Positions 54,787 through 64,000 of a stretch of DNA of 64,000 nt are shown here, piece after piece; within the stretch, counting starts at the first letter, position 1, and each line of letters starts with the position of its first letter. The notes beneath the pieces were generated by a model that was given only the letters and a program-made list of their open reading frames with translations, had not been told where the DNA came from and did no database searches. This DNA comes from an uncultured Bacteroides sp. (GTDB lineage: Bacteria; Bacteroidota; Bacteroidia; Bacteroidales; Bacteroidaceae). The stretch covers positions 1-64,000 of the forward strand of contig UQVZ01000020.1 of the NCBI GenBank assembly GCA_900544675.1, in the 5' to 3' direction. The translations under genes and the position numbers were made by a program.

Positions 54787-57700
54787 TTAGAATGATACAT
54801 TCAACCCCAATGTAATGTTTCGGGCAGGCATATATTCATTATAACTTACTCCGGCATAGTTGGCTTGCGGGTTCAATCCCTGGCGTGCCTTAAGCATAAA
54901 CAGATTTTCGGCGCTGACACTCAGACGGGCATTCTTTACCATAATGTGATGCAACCATTTCGCCGGGAAGTTATACGATAATGTTATGGTACGTAAATTC
55001 AGGTAATTGGCACTGGTCAACCAACGGGTAGAATAGCTCTGTCCGATACTGGTTGAATGGGTGCTGTTGGCATCCAGACGCGGCACATCAGTTATATCAC
55101 CCGGTTTCTGCCATGCTTTCTTCACATCTTCCGACATGGCATAACCAAATTCTCCCACATCCATCAGGTTAGCATAAGTCAGGTCGAGCACTTTTCCTCC
55201 CAATGAGTAAGAGAATACGGCAGAAAGCTCGAAGTCCTTGTAACCCAGATTGAAATTGAAACCACCATACAGTTTCGGAATAGCCGAACCGCTGTAATCA
55301 TATTTCGCATAACGGTAAGAGTTGGTCAGTTGCTTGCCGTCAATCGTTACCAACGTACTTTTCACCGATTCCGACAAAGTTCCGTCTGCTTCATTGTACG
55401 CCTCGGTATCCAGATAGTACAGACCGTCACCGTTGTCCGGATTCACGCCGTACCACTGACGGAGCCAGAAGTCATAAATGGAATGACCCACCATGTATTT
55501 CTTACTGGAAGTAACAATACCATTTTCGTTACCTGCCGGAAGTTGGGTTACTTCGTTTTTAATATGTGTTCCGTTCACACCGATTGACAAGGTCCAGTCA
55601 TTGCGGCGGATAAACTGATAGTTCAAATCAAACTCAACACCATTGTTCTTTACCTTACCGATATTCTGCACAATAGAGCTTACCCCGTTCGAAAGCGGAA
55701 TGGAGGTATCAAAAAGCAAGTCTTTTGACTGCTTGATGAAATATTCCAAACTACCAGTCAGACGACTGTCAAAAAGCCCGAATTCGATTGCCACATCGGT
55801 AGATACTTGTGTTTCCCACTTCAGGTTTGTATTTGACAGATTCGACAAATAAATACCAGACTCAGTGGCATTGTTGATGCCTAAAGTGTACAACAACTGG
55901 TAAGGATAATAGCTGGCATCCGAGTCTGCGTCCAGAATGGCGTCATTACCTGTCTGTCCGTAAGAAGCACGCAGTTTCAAGTTATCAATCCAGCTCACAT
56001 CCTTCATGAAATTCTCTTCACTGATACGCCAGGAAGCACCGAACGACCAGAAATTACCCCAACGGTTATCTTTCGAGAAACGTGAAGAACCATCGTGACG
56101 GTAAGAAACAGAAAGGTAATACTTATCGGCATAGTCATAATTCAAACGGCCGAAATATCCTTCTTTCCGGTAACGGTTGGTAAACGAACTCAGCTCGCTG
56201 ATGGAAGTGAAATTCTCGAAATCATAGATGCCCGAAATCACTTCACCAAGCTTCATTGCATATTCGTATTCATATTTATATTCGTAATTCTCATGACCTA
56301 ACAGCACATCAAATGAATGCTTGCCAAACGACTTGCTGTAATTGATTAACTGGTTGAAAGTCTGTGTCAGCGTACGGGTAGTCAACAGATTCAGACGTCC
56401 TGGTCCCGCAGTTCCGTCACCTACTAAAGGATTTTCGTACACCTTCCGGCGTAAATCAGTATTTTCCAATGCATAATTTACTGTCAGGCTCAACCCTTCT
56501 ATCGGTGTGATAGTGGCATAAACACGTGCAGTTGTGTTCATGTTCGAAATTTCACGATTGTTCCATAGCGTTTCGGCAATGGCATCACGTCCGTTATTCG
56601 AAATACGTGCCCCATCATAATCATACGTGTACTGACTGGGGTCAGTGGTCGGATTGTTGTCTGCATCCAGATAAGCACCGGTTTCCAAATCATGCTTGTG
56701 TACCGGATAAATAGGTGCCATGGTACGGACAAAACGTGACAGGTTACTGCATGCGCTCGAGTTATCCGAAGTAGAAGTGGAATAATTGGAGTTCGTACGT
56801 ACAACGCCCAAATTCACGCCCGACTTAAACCATTTCACCGGATATACATTGTAGTTTACACGTCCTGAATAACGTTCGAAATCGGTTTTCAGCATATATC
56901 CGTTATCTTTCAGATAACCTACCGAAGCATAACTGTCGCTCTTCTCCGTGCTTCCATTATAGCTTACGTTGTATTCCTGACGGTAACCCGTCGAATAAGC
57001 CGCATCTTCCCAGTCAAGGTCATCTCCCCATTTCAACGCACTGGCAGCCGGATTCAGCAATCCATCTGTGCCTACAATTTCCCCATCGGCAATCCCTACA
57101 AACGGATTGTATTTCAACTGGTCGATAATACCTGCCGAAGCCTGCTGGGCAGCCTCTGCTGCCGAAGCTCCACTGGTAATATAGGAATTTTTCAACATCT
57201 GCCATTGCAAAGGATAATAATCATACACGCCGACACGCGCATAATCATTGTAAGCGCGATTCGACCATCCCTGAGATATATTGAGCGTAATGCCGGCTCC
57301 TCCAGAAGTGTTCGAGCCCTTTTTAGTCGTAATCAAGATAACGCCGTTACCTGCACTCGAACCATAAAGCGAAGTAGAAGCGGCATCCTTCAATACCGTC
57401 ATCGATTCGATATCAGTCGGATTAATATTGGAAATATCTCCATTGTACACTGCTCCATCCACTACATACAACGGCGCATTTGAAGCATTGACCGAGCCAA
57501 AACCACGAATACGGACCGATGCAGATTCACCCGGCTGTCCTAAAGCCGATGTAACCTGCACACCCGATGTATTCGTTGGTAAGGGCACGTTTCTCTATAC
57601 TTTTGGCACCTACAACACTTGCCGAACCTGTAAAGGATGACTTCTTGGCTGTACCGTAAGCTACTACCACCACTTCATCCATCACCTCCGAATCATTCCG

Positions 57701-57988
57701 CAACTCAATGTGCATCACTCCATCTTTAATAGTAACTTGCTGAGTTTCCATACCAATGTATGAAATCCGCAAATGTTTTGCCGTAGCAGGGACACGCGAC
57801 AAATCAAACTTGCCGTCAACGTCTGTAACCGTCCCCATATTTGTCCCTACAACAAGCACTGAAGCTCCGATAATAGGCTGCCCGTCTTCAGCAGAGACTA
57901 CGACACCCGTCACTTTGGATACTTGTGCCATAACCAATCCCACGCTCAGAATAAGCATAGGAAATAGTAAAGTCAGTCTTTTTTTCAT
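54787..57988 (-). pseudogene. SusC-family importer broken by a frameshift
   Basis: Two frames together encode a normal SusC of about 1066 residues. Frame one (57988 to about 57575) holds the signal peptide, the regulatory-like domain and the TonB-box region DEVVVVAYGTAKKSSFTGSA up to SIEKRALTN. Frame two resumes at 57573 with NTSGVQVTSALGQPGESASV, the plug and the barrel ending in NVSF. Between them one extra base remains at 57574. Relative to intact homologues about seven residues (normally xxALxG before NTSG) are missing, so a deletion of about 20 bp is the likely cause. The frame-one product would be 153 residues ending at 57527. It could be a true mutation or a sequencing or assembly error. 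Confidence 0.85.
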
Positions 57989-58104
57989 AATTCTCTCTCT
58001 CTTTTTAATGAATACACATACGATAGTTTTTTTCTAATTCTCTTTTCGTTTAGATTTCCCGAATCGATTTTCCTATAGGATATTTATTAAGCTTAATTAT
58101 GGTG

Positions 58105-58135
58105 CAAATGTATGTATAAATTTTAATATTGCAAT
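58105..58135 (-). promoter_or_regulatory. Promoter of the frameshifted susC
   Basis: Minus-strand TACATTTG at 58112-58105 is a perfect -7 element, with ATTG at 58135-58132 as a one-mismatch -33 at 19 bp. The leader to the ATG at 57988 is about 110 nt. No repeat array is seen. Confidence 0.65.
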
Positions 58136-58290
58136 ATTTTTGTTATTAAATTGTTCGCAAAACATTGCTTTTTAACACATCAGACAAAATACATCCAATA
58201 TCACAGCAAAAGCATAAACAAACCAGTGACAAACAATTTGATACAACAATCGATGCTCCATCTACCAACATTAGCACTTCTATTAACAAA

Positions 58291-58327
58291 AACGTCGGTA
58301 AACCTTGTTTTCAAAGCTACCGACGTT
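58291..58327 (-). terminator. GH65 terminator
   Basis: A perfect 10-bp inverted repeat, AACGTCGGTA and TACCGACGTT, followed on the minus strand by TTTTTGTTAAT. It separates the GH65 gene from the susCD transcript. Confidence 0.85.
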
Positions 58328-58349
58328 ATTTTCTTGCCAAAAAGTATTC

Positions 58350-60380
58350 TTACCGTGCACGCACATACGTCTGCCGGTCGGGACCGACTCCTGTTACCGT
58401 CAGCTTCTTCCAGTGCGGCGGAAGGACAGAAGGCAACTGCACAATGCCTTCTTCGGTAACCTGAAGCCCGCAAAAGCCATTCAACACCGCCTGAAGCAGC
58501 CCTCCGGCTCCGGTCATAAAGTAAGGATTATTGCTGGCAGGAGTTTCCGACAGCACACCGAAAGGCGGACGCCAGTTAGGCAGATAGCAACGGCGGAACA
58601 TCTCCCATGCCTTCGAGGCATCGCCCATGCGGGCATATTGCACACAGAACACGGCATACGACATCATCGGACCGTCTTTCTGGTCGATGCGTTCGGCGTA
58701 ATAGGCAAGGTCTTTCCGTTGTTGTTCCGGGTCGGTAATCTTCCCCAACGGATAAGCCAACAGGTTGACATCCGCCTGTTTGATGGTTTCGCCTTGATAA
58801 GTGGCATGTTCGCGCGTCACGCCGTTATCGAATTGCAGGATACGCAACTTCCGGCTCACCTCTTCCCAAACCTGCGGTACACGCTCGCCGCAAACAGCTC
58901 CGGCACGGCAGGCATATTCCAAAGCCAGCGAGGCGGAAGCGTTGGTAAAGGCATTGTCGGTCACCCCGTTGGCATATTCGTCTGCTCCGGTCACGCCGCC
59001 AATCGAATAAGACCCGTCGGCATTACGCACCGACCGGCTTACCCAAAACTCCGCTATCTCTTTCAGTAGCGGGAAACCTTCACGCTTCAGCCAAACGGTA
59101 TCGCGCGTCACGCAATAATAATTCCGGCAGGCAATGGCTACATCGGCCGTGATATGATGCTCGAACGCACCGGTCAAGGCGAATGTGGGCGTAGCCTCTT
59201 CGCCCGTATCGTCACTTTCCCACGGAAACATGACACCCCGATAACCGTATGCCACAGCCTTCCGACGTGCCGGACCGATACGGTCTATCCGATAATCCAG
59301 CATCGACTTCGCCAGTTCCGGCTGCAAAAGAAGCATCGGCGGATACATCCAAAGCTCGGTATCCCAAAAGATATGTCCGTTATACCCCTGCGAGGAAAGT
59401 CCCATCGGCGGAATGCTCAGCCGGCTTCCGGCACGGCAGGAGGCATACAGATTGAACAAGGCAAAGCGCATCAGCCGCTGGGCATCATCGTCTCCCTCGA
59501 TACGGATATCGCTTTGCCACAACTCCTCCCATAACCGATCGTGCGCGGCCACCAGGCGTTCCCGCCCTTCGTGAACGGCATACACCACTTGGCGTTCGGC
59601 CTCGTTATAAGCATCGAAAAAGTCGCGCGACGAACAGATGCTGCCCGCCAGCGAGAAAGAAAAAGTCTCTCCCTTCTTCAAAGACCGCGTAAACCCCAGT
59701 TCATGACTAGAGCGGTCGAAAAAAGGGTTTTGTGTTTTCCGGTCATCAAACAGAAAAGAGGAAGCCGCCGCAACCTGCCGGTATTTACGAACCGAAACAC
59801 CTTCAGCCTCCAGCAGGTACAACCGTGTGCCGTCGGCATCCAGTTCCCGATAACGCAGGGTATCCGTTCCGTAATCATCGGGAACCTCCATCCCGTTCCG
59901 TACCTCCAAGACTACATCAGCCAATGCATGTACCTGCACCGACACCAGTCCCGAATAAGGAAGGTTGCGCAAGGCACGCAATTCGGATACGACCTGCACT
60001 TTCCCGGCAACGTCGAATGCGGTACGATGCACCGCCTTACGCATATCTACCGTCTGGCTCCATCCGCCGATGCACGTCGTATCCACCGTTTCGCCGTCTA
60101 TCTTCATCTTCAGCCCGAAAGGATTGATGCCCCGCATCACCCGGCTCACCACTCCCGGAGCCGCCGCATCAAACACATGATTCAGCACCACTTGCCTCAC
60201 CCGGAACGGTTCCTTCTCCGGCAAAATGCCGATACATCCGCTTGCCATCGGAGCCGGAGCATACGAAGCGTACAAATCATCGGCACGTACCTGCCACAAT
60301 GATTCGTCCTCAACAGCCTTTCCTGCCATCGGCAAGAAAAGCAGACATGCCAAAGCCATACAGATTAAACGTACATTCAT
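58350..60380 (-). CDS. GH65-family enzyme, probably a glucoside hydrolase
   Basis: This 676-residue protein has a signal peptide (to about residue 22), so it is periplasmic, unlike the cytosolic disaccharide phosphorylases of this family. The (alpha/alpha)6 core has FWDTELWMYPP (about 338-348) and the acid Glu468 in GGVTGADEYANG. A second Glu, 612, lies in FGVLSETPASN, where phosphorylases carry a Ser-rich phosphate loop. The 144-residue gap equals that between the acid and base Glu of the kojibiose hydrolase FjGH65A as I remember it (472 and 616). Hydrolysis of an alpha-glucoside such as kojibiose is therefore plausible. It lies upstream of the broken susC, with a terminator between. Confidence 0.85.
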   Translation of the reverse strand: MNVRLICMALACLLFLPMAGKAVEDESLWQVRADDLYASYAPAPMASGCIGILPEKEPFRVRQVVLNHVFDAAAPGVVSRVMRGINPFGLKMKIDGETVDTTCIGGWSQTVDMRKAVHRTAFDVAGKVQVVSELRALRNLPYSGLVSVQVHALADVVLEVRNGMEVPDDYGTDTLRYRELDADGTRLYLLEAEGVSVRKYRQVAAASSFLFDDRKTQNPFFDRSSHELGFTRSLKKGETFSFSLAGSICSSRDFFDAYNEAERQVVYAVHEGRERLVAAHDRLWEELWQSDIRIEGDDDAQRLMRFALFNLYASCRAGSRLSIPPMGLSSQGYNGHIFWDTELWMYPPMLLLQPELAKSMLDYRIDRIGPARRKAVAYGYRGVMFPWESDDTGEEATPTFALTGAFEHHITADVAIACRNYYCVTRDTVWLKREGFPLLKEIAEFWVSRSVRNADGSYSIGGVTGADEYANGVTDNAFTNASASLALEYACRAGAVCGERVPQVWEEVSRKLRILQFDNGVTREHATYQGETIKQADVNLLAYPLGKITDPEQQRKDLAYYAERIDQKDGPMMSYAVFCVQYARMGDASKAWEMFRRCYLPNWRPPFGVLSETPASNNPYFMTGAGGLLQAVLNGFCGLQVTEEGIVQLPSVLPPHWKKLTVTGVGPDRQTYVRAR

Positions 60381-60430
60381 CTCTCAGATTCTTAAAGGTT
60401 AAACTCATTCTATACTTAAATAAAGACACC

Positions 60431-61771
60431 CTATAAAGAAGCTTCTTCTGGTGTCACATCGCGCGGCAATGTCAGCTTCAGCACCACATAGCCCAATATA
60501 CCCGCCAAAACCGTGCCCAGCAAAACCCCCAACTTGGCTTGAGCCAACAAAACCTCGTCGGTCTCTCCAAACGAAAGCGTGGCTATGAAAAGCGAGACGG
60601 TAAACCCGATTCCGCCCAACAAAGACACGCCGGCAAGGTTCTTCCAGTTCATCCCTTGCGGCAAGGCGGTGACACGCAACCGTACCGCCAGCCACGTAAA
60701 GAGATAAATCCCGACAAACTTGCCCGCAATCAAGCCCAGCACCACGGCATAAGTCACCGTCCCTACAATCGCTCCTTCGCCTCCCGAAAGCGTAATGCCG
60801 GCATTGGCAAAAGCGAAAAGAGGCATGATGAGGTAATTCACCATCCCGTGCATGCGGTCTTCCATAAACTGCAGGGGAGATATCACCTTGTCGGATGCCG
60901 ACTCGATGCTCTTCAAGGTATCTATCTGATTCGGAGTCAGCAGAATGCTGCTTTTGTCGAAGTGAGGGAATGCTGCGATGTTCTCACGGATGCGGGTGAT
61001 GTACTTTTTCACGTTCAGGCAAGGCACGGAAGGAATGGTAAAAGCCACCAATACCCCAGCAATGGTCGCATGCACACCCGATTGAAGGAACAGATACCAT
61101 ACGACAATGCCGGCCATGCAATAGAACGTGCGCGACATGACACGCATCCGGTTGGCTACGAGCAACACCGCCAGAATGCCCAAGGCGGCCCACAGATAGC
61201 CCGCGGCCAGATGGGAAGTGTAACAGAAAGCGATGACCAGAATACCTCCGATATCATCGACCACCGCAAAAGCCGTCAGGAAAATCTTCAGGCTTAACGG
61301 TATCCGCTTGCCGAAAAGGCTGAGCACGCCCAAGGAGAAAGCGATATCGGTAGCCATCGGAATGGCAAGTCCGCCCGCGGCAGGCGTTCCTGCCGTCATC
61401 ATATAATAAATAGCCACAGGCACCAGCATTCCTCCTACCGCCGCCAGAATGGGAAGCAACGCCTGACGCAAGCCCGACAGTTCGCCCACCAGCACTTCGC
61501 GTTTGATTTCCAGACCTACAGAGAAAAAGAACACGGCCATCAGGGCATCGTTGATGAATGCCATCAGCGTAAGCGGTTCGCCGTGATGGCTGAACAGATT
61601 AAAGCCACCTACCTGTAAAGCTACCGGATGACTCCAGAAAGCGTGATAAGCCTCCGCCCAAGGCGAATTGGCAACGACCATCGCCAGCAAAGCCACTACC
61701 ATCAGTACCATGCCGCCATTGACACGGTGTTTCAAAAAACTCAGAAAAGCATAATCGAAAGTCTTCAGCAT
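60431..61771 (-). CDS. nhaA: Na+/H+ antiporter NhaA
   Basis: This 446-residue inner-membrane antiporter has about 12 helices and exports Na+ in exchange for H+. The paired Asp motif of the ion site is VVDDIGGILVIAFCY (about residues 167-181). The other family blocks are MAVFFFSVGLEIKREVLVGELSGL and GIGFTVSLFIATLSF. It has its own promoter and lies 50 bp upstream of GH65, so low-level readthrough into GH65 is possible. Confidence 0.96.
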   Translation of the reverse strand: MLKTFDYAFLSFLKHRVNGGMVLMVVALLAMVVANSPWAEAYHAFWSHPVALQVGGFNLFSHHGEPLTLMAFINDALMAVFFFSVGLEIKREVLVGELSGLRQALLPILAAVGGMLVPVAIYYMMTAGTPAAGGLAIPMATDIAFSLGVLSLFGKRIPLSLKIFLTAFAVVDDIGGILVIAFCYTSHLAAGYLWAALGILAVLLVANRMRVMSRTFYCMAGIVVWYLFLQSGVHATIAGVLVAFTIPSVPCLNVKKYITRIRENIAAFPHFDKSSILLTPNQIDTLKSIESASDKVISPLQFMEDRMHGMVNYLIMPLFAFANAGITLSGGEGAIVGTVTYAVVLGLIAGKFVGIYLFTWLAVRLRVTALPQGMNWKNLAGVSLLGGIGFTVSLFIATLSFGETDEVLLAQAKLGVLLGTVLAGILGYVVLKLTLPRDVTPEEASL

Positions 61772-61844
61772 CGGTTTGTCTCTATATGTTTGGTTTATAC
61801 TTATATATACGATTCCGTCATCCTATACCTATCCGCATGTACAA

Positions 61845-61875
61845 CAAATATACGCCTTTTTTGTTCATCCGCAAA
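61845..61875 (-). promoter_or_regulatory. nhaA promoter
   Basis: Minus-strand TATATTTG (61852-61845) and TTTG (61875-61872), 19 bp apart, are exact matches to both Bacteroides promoter elements. The leader is about 66 nt. Confidence 0.8.
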
Positions 61876-61925
61876 CGATGAATGGCACAAACAATGGAAA
61901 AATGCGCAAGAAACACACACAAACA

Positions 61926-61957
61926 GTTGATTGACTGAACGAAAATTCCTATTTTTG
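61926..61957 (+). promoter_or_regulatory. RlmL-like gene promoter
   Basis: TATTTTTG at 61950-61957 is a perfect -7 element. GTTG at 61926-61929 is a one-mismatch -33 at 20 bp. It fixes the start at ATG 61991 rather than the upstream frame start. Confidence 0.7.
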
Positions 61958-61990
61958 CAAAATTATTTGAATTACGTAATTAAATATAAA

Positions 61991-63502
61991 ATGAACCAAG
62001 AATTCGAGCTGATCGCCAAAACCTTCCAGGGATTGGAAGAAGTATTGGCACAAGAACTCACCGAACTGGGAGCCGGAAACGTCCAGATCGGACGGCGTAT
62101 GGTATCGTTCACCGGAGATAAAGCCATGATGTACCGCGCCAACTTCAACCTGCGCACCGCTATCCGCGTACTGAAACCCATCAAACATTTTAAAGCGACG
62201 ACCGCCGACGAGGTGTACGATGCGGTAAAAGCCATCGAATGGGAAAACTACATGGACAACATGACCAGCTTTGCCGTAGACGCAGTCGTGTTTTCGGAAG
62301 TGTTCCGTCATTCCAAATTTGTGGCATACAAAGTAAAAGACGCCATTGTAGATTATTTCCGTGAAAAGACAGGAAACCGCCCGTCAGTACGCATCAACAA
62401 TCCGGACTTGAGCCTGAATATCCATGTAGCCGAGGACGAATGTACCCTCTCGCTCGACAGTTCGGGCGAATCGCTCCACCGCCGGGGATACCGTGAAGAA
62501 CAAGTAGAAGCCCCGCTCAACGAAGTGCTGGCCGCCGGCATGATTCTGATGACCGGCTGGCGAGGCGAATGCGACCTGATAGACCCGATGTGCGGTTCGG
62601 GTACCATTCCTATCGAAGCGGCACTGATAGCACGCAACATTGCTCCCGGTGTGTTCCGCAAAGAGTTCGGATTCGAGAAATGGAAAGACTTCGACCAGGA
62701 ACTGTTCGATGAAATCTATAACGACGACTCGAAAGAACGTGAGTTTACACACAAGATTTACGGGTATGACAACAATCCGAAAGCCAACGAAATAGCCACA
62801 CACAACGTAAAGGCGGCAGGCGTAACGAAAGACGTCATACTGAAAGTGCAACCCTTCCAGCAATTCGAACAACCCGCGGAAAAGAGCATCATCATCACGA
62901 ATCCGCCATACGGCGAACGCATCTCTTCGGATGATCTGTTAGGGCTGTATCAGATGATCGGCGAACGATTGAAACACGCCTTTATTGGCAATGATGCATG
63001 GATATTGAGTTATCGTGACGAATGTTTCGATCAAATCGGACTGAAAGCCTCGGTAAAGATTCCTCTCTTCAACGGCGCATTGGAATGCCAGTTCCGCAAA
63101 TACCAGATATTCGACGGGAAATACAAAGAATACCGCACCGAAAACCCGGATAAGGAATTCAAGCCCAAACGGGAAGAGAGACCGGTACGTGCACGCCATC
63201 ACGGCGAGAAGGTAGAATATGGCCGCAAGGAAAACAGAAGCCGTTTCCGCGATGAACGCCGTATGGAGGACCGTAGAAGCGATGAACGCTGGAGCGATGA
63301 CCGCAGGCGCACAGACGACAAGCCAGCATTCCGCACACGCAGAGCCGGAGAAGGCAAGGAGTTTACCCGCGAACGCAAGTCGGATTTCAAGAAAGAAGGA
63401 GAACCACGCCGCCGTCCGCGCGACAACAAAGACGAAGGCGAAAAGAAACCGACATTTATGCGCTACATCCATCGGCGCAGACCGACAGACGAGGATATTT
63501 AA
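61991..63502 (+). CDS. THUMP-domain RNA methyltransferase with Arg-rich tail (RlmL-like)
   Basis: This 503-residue protein starts MNQEFELIAKTFQGLEEVLA. A THUMP RNA-binding domain (about 45-160) is followed by a class I methyltransferase domain (about 165-385) with LIDPMCGSGTIPIEAALIARN for S-adenosylmethionine and the catalytic NPPYGERI (about 310). It corresponds to the RlmL half that makes m2G2445 in 23S rRNA. After about residue 395 comes a highly charged tail of about 110 residues rich in Arg, Asp and Glu (RRMEDRRSDERWSDDRRRTDD), not part of the enzyme fold, probably an RNA-binding appendage. The E. coli RlmK half is absent. Confidence 0.9.
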   Translation: MNQEFELIAKTFQGLEEVLAQELTELGAGNVQIGRRMVSFTGDKAMMYRANFNLRTAIRVLKPIKHFKATTADEVYDAVKAIEWENYMDNMTSFAVDAVVFSEVFRHSKFVAYKVKDAIVDYFREKTGNRPSVRINNPDLSLNIHVAEDECTLSLDSSGESLHRRGYREEQVEAPLNEVLAAGMILMTGWRGECDLIDPMCGSGTIPIEAALIARNIAPGVFRKEFGFEKWKDFDQELFDEIYNDDSKEREFTHKIYGYDNNPKANEIATHNVKAAGVTKDVILKVQPFQQFEQPAEKSIIITNPPYGERISSDDLLGLYQMIGERLKHAFIGNDAWILSYRDECFDQIGLKASVKIPLFNGALECQFRKYQIFDGKYKEYRTENPDKEFKPKREERPVRARHHGEKVEYGRKENRSRFRDERRMEDRRSDERWSDDRRRTDDKPAFRTRRAGEGKEFTRERKSDFKKEGEPRRRPRDNKDEGEKKPTFMRYIHRRRPTDEDI

Positions 63503-63870
63503 GATTGCGAGTTTGTGAGTTTGTTAGTTTTTGAGTTCTTTAGTTTGTTAGTTTATGAGTTCTTAGGTTAATGAGTTTTTAGCTCTTATAGGTAGTTGCA
63601 TGCTATCAATAAGTATGCCTCCTAAACGAATATAACTTCATCGGCAGTTTCATGTATACTGAAACTCTCCACGAAGATATCTTCATCGGGCAACGAAGGT
63701 ATCTTCATTTGCGGTTGAATAATATTGCCCGATTATAAACTAAAGGACTAAAGGACTAAAAAACTTAAAAACTAAAGAACTCACAAACTCACCAACTTAA
63801 AAACTCAAGAACTAAAGTACTCAAAAACTAACAAACTTAAGAACTTAAAAACTTAAGAACTTAAAAAGAC
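63503..63870. repeat. Word-repeat intergenic region
   Basis: After the methyltransferase stop, words such as GAGTTTGTTAGTTT repeat through 63505-63590. From 63735 to 63866 their complements (AACTAAAGGACT, AACTTAAAAACT) repeat. The arms can form a large imperfect hairpin of well over 60 bp in total. The middle holds two copies of GAAGrTATCTTCAT (63673 and 63695) and a CAGTTTCA/TGAAACT hairpin. No gene or clear promoter was seen. Confidence 0.7.
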
Positions 63871-64000
63871 ATGAAAAAGATTGTATCATTTTTAATAGCA
63901 ATGCTCTGTATGACAGCTACCTTACCTGCCCAAGAGAAGAAAGCTTTCACACTGGATGACGTCATCCCCGGCGGAAGCAACTATTTCAACCTGACCCCGA
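63871..64000 (+). CDS. S9-family dipeptidyl peptidase IV-like, N-terminal fragment
   Basis: The first 43 codons of a gene cut by the window end. The signal peptide (residues 1 to about 20, ...TATLPAQE) is followed by FTLDDVIPGGSNYFNLTP. This is the characteristic opening of Bacteroidetes DPP IV-type prolyl peptidases, which act in the periplasm. Only the N-terminus is visible, so the family call is tentative. Confidence 0.6.
   Translation, partial: MKKIVSFLIAMLCMTATLPAQEKKAFTLDDVIPGGSNYFNLTP

Noticed and set aside
53250..60380. GH65 locus as a phase-variable SusC shufflon
   Set aside because: No site-specific recombinase, no silent susC copies and no inverted repeats around the frameshift were found; a simple deletion explains it.

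Overview
The window comes from a Bacteroidales genome, most likely Bacteroides or Phocaeicola. The evidence is three SusC/SusD pairs, a hybrid two-component system, lipoproteins with acidic residues after the lipobox cysteine, and many start-proximal elements matching the Bacteroides promoter consensus (-33 TTTG, -7 TAnnTTTG). No tRNA, rRNA, CRISPR array, insertion sequence or phage gene was seen.

Layout. (1) 1-7654 is housekeeping: rpsO, typA, an MsbA-like ABC exporter, purN, and an acpP-fabF-rnc operon. (2) 7738-35532 is a large leftward polysaccharide utilization locus for a sulfated glycosaminoglycan, probably heparin/heparan sulfate. In transcription order it holds a Ser-type sulfatase, a PL15-like exolyase, a three-gene fimbria-like module (DUF3575 protein, DUF6562-like lipoprotein, fimbrillin-like lipoprotein with a DUF1566/FISUMP-like C-terminus), a surface heparinase II/III-like lyase, SusC, SusD, a PL12 lyase, the hybrid two-component regulator, a GH88 unsaturated glucuronyl hydrolase, nagB, a degenerate NagB/PIG-L fusion and an anaerobic sulfatase-maturating enzyme. 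(3) 35868-46000 is mixed housekeeping: proC with a small membrane protein and a thioesterase, metY, a membrane-anchored MutS-like ATPase, a collagen-like/GLUG surface lipoprotein behind a long structured leader RNA, a DUF6078-like protein and a U32 protein. (4) 46136-50881 is an enzyme-less susCD pair, followed by dus and a DUF3089 lipoprotein. (5) 53250-60380 is a small GH65 locus whose susC carries a frameshift. (6) 60431-64000 holds nhaA, an RlmL-like RNA methyltransferase and the start of a DPP IV-like peptidase.

How the main locus would work (inference from families). SusCD and the surface lipoprotein lyase capture and cut the chains and import oligosaccharides. Periplasmic PL12 and PL15-like lyases make unsaturated disaccharides, the sulfatase (activated by the maturase) removes sulfate, GH88 splits the disaccharides, and NagB feeds glucosamine-6-phosphate into glycolysis. 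The hybrid two-component protein senses oligosaccharide in the periplasm and activates transcription.

The most notable observation is a four-unit array of a ~14-bp direct repeat (about TTCAAATTYGTGCA on the + strand, 20-21-bp period) that begins exactly 23 bp upstream of the -7 element of four genes of this locus: sulfatase, PL15-like lyase, susC and GH88. It is a strong candidate operator for the hybrid two-component regulator. Other points worth attention are the fimbria-like module between the lyases, the catalytically degenerate NagB domain fused to PIG-L, the ~390-nt structured leader ahead of the collagen-like gene, and a recurring style of intergenic hairpin built from repeated short words.
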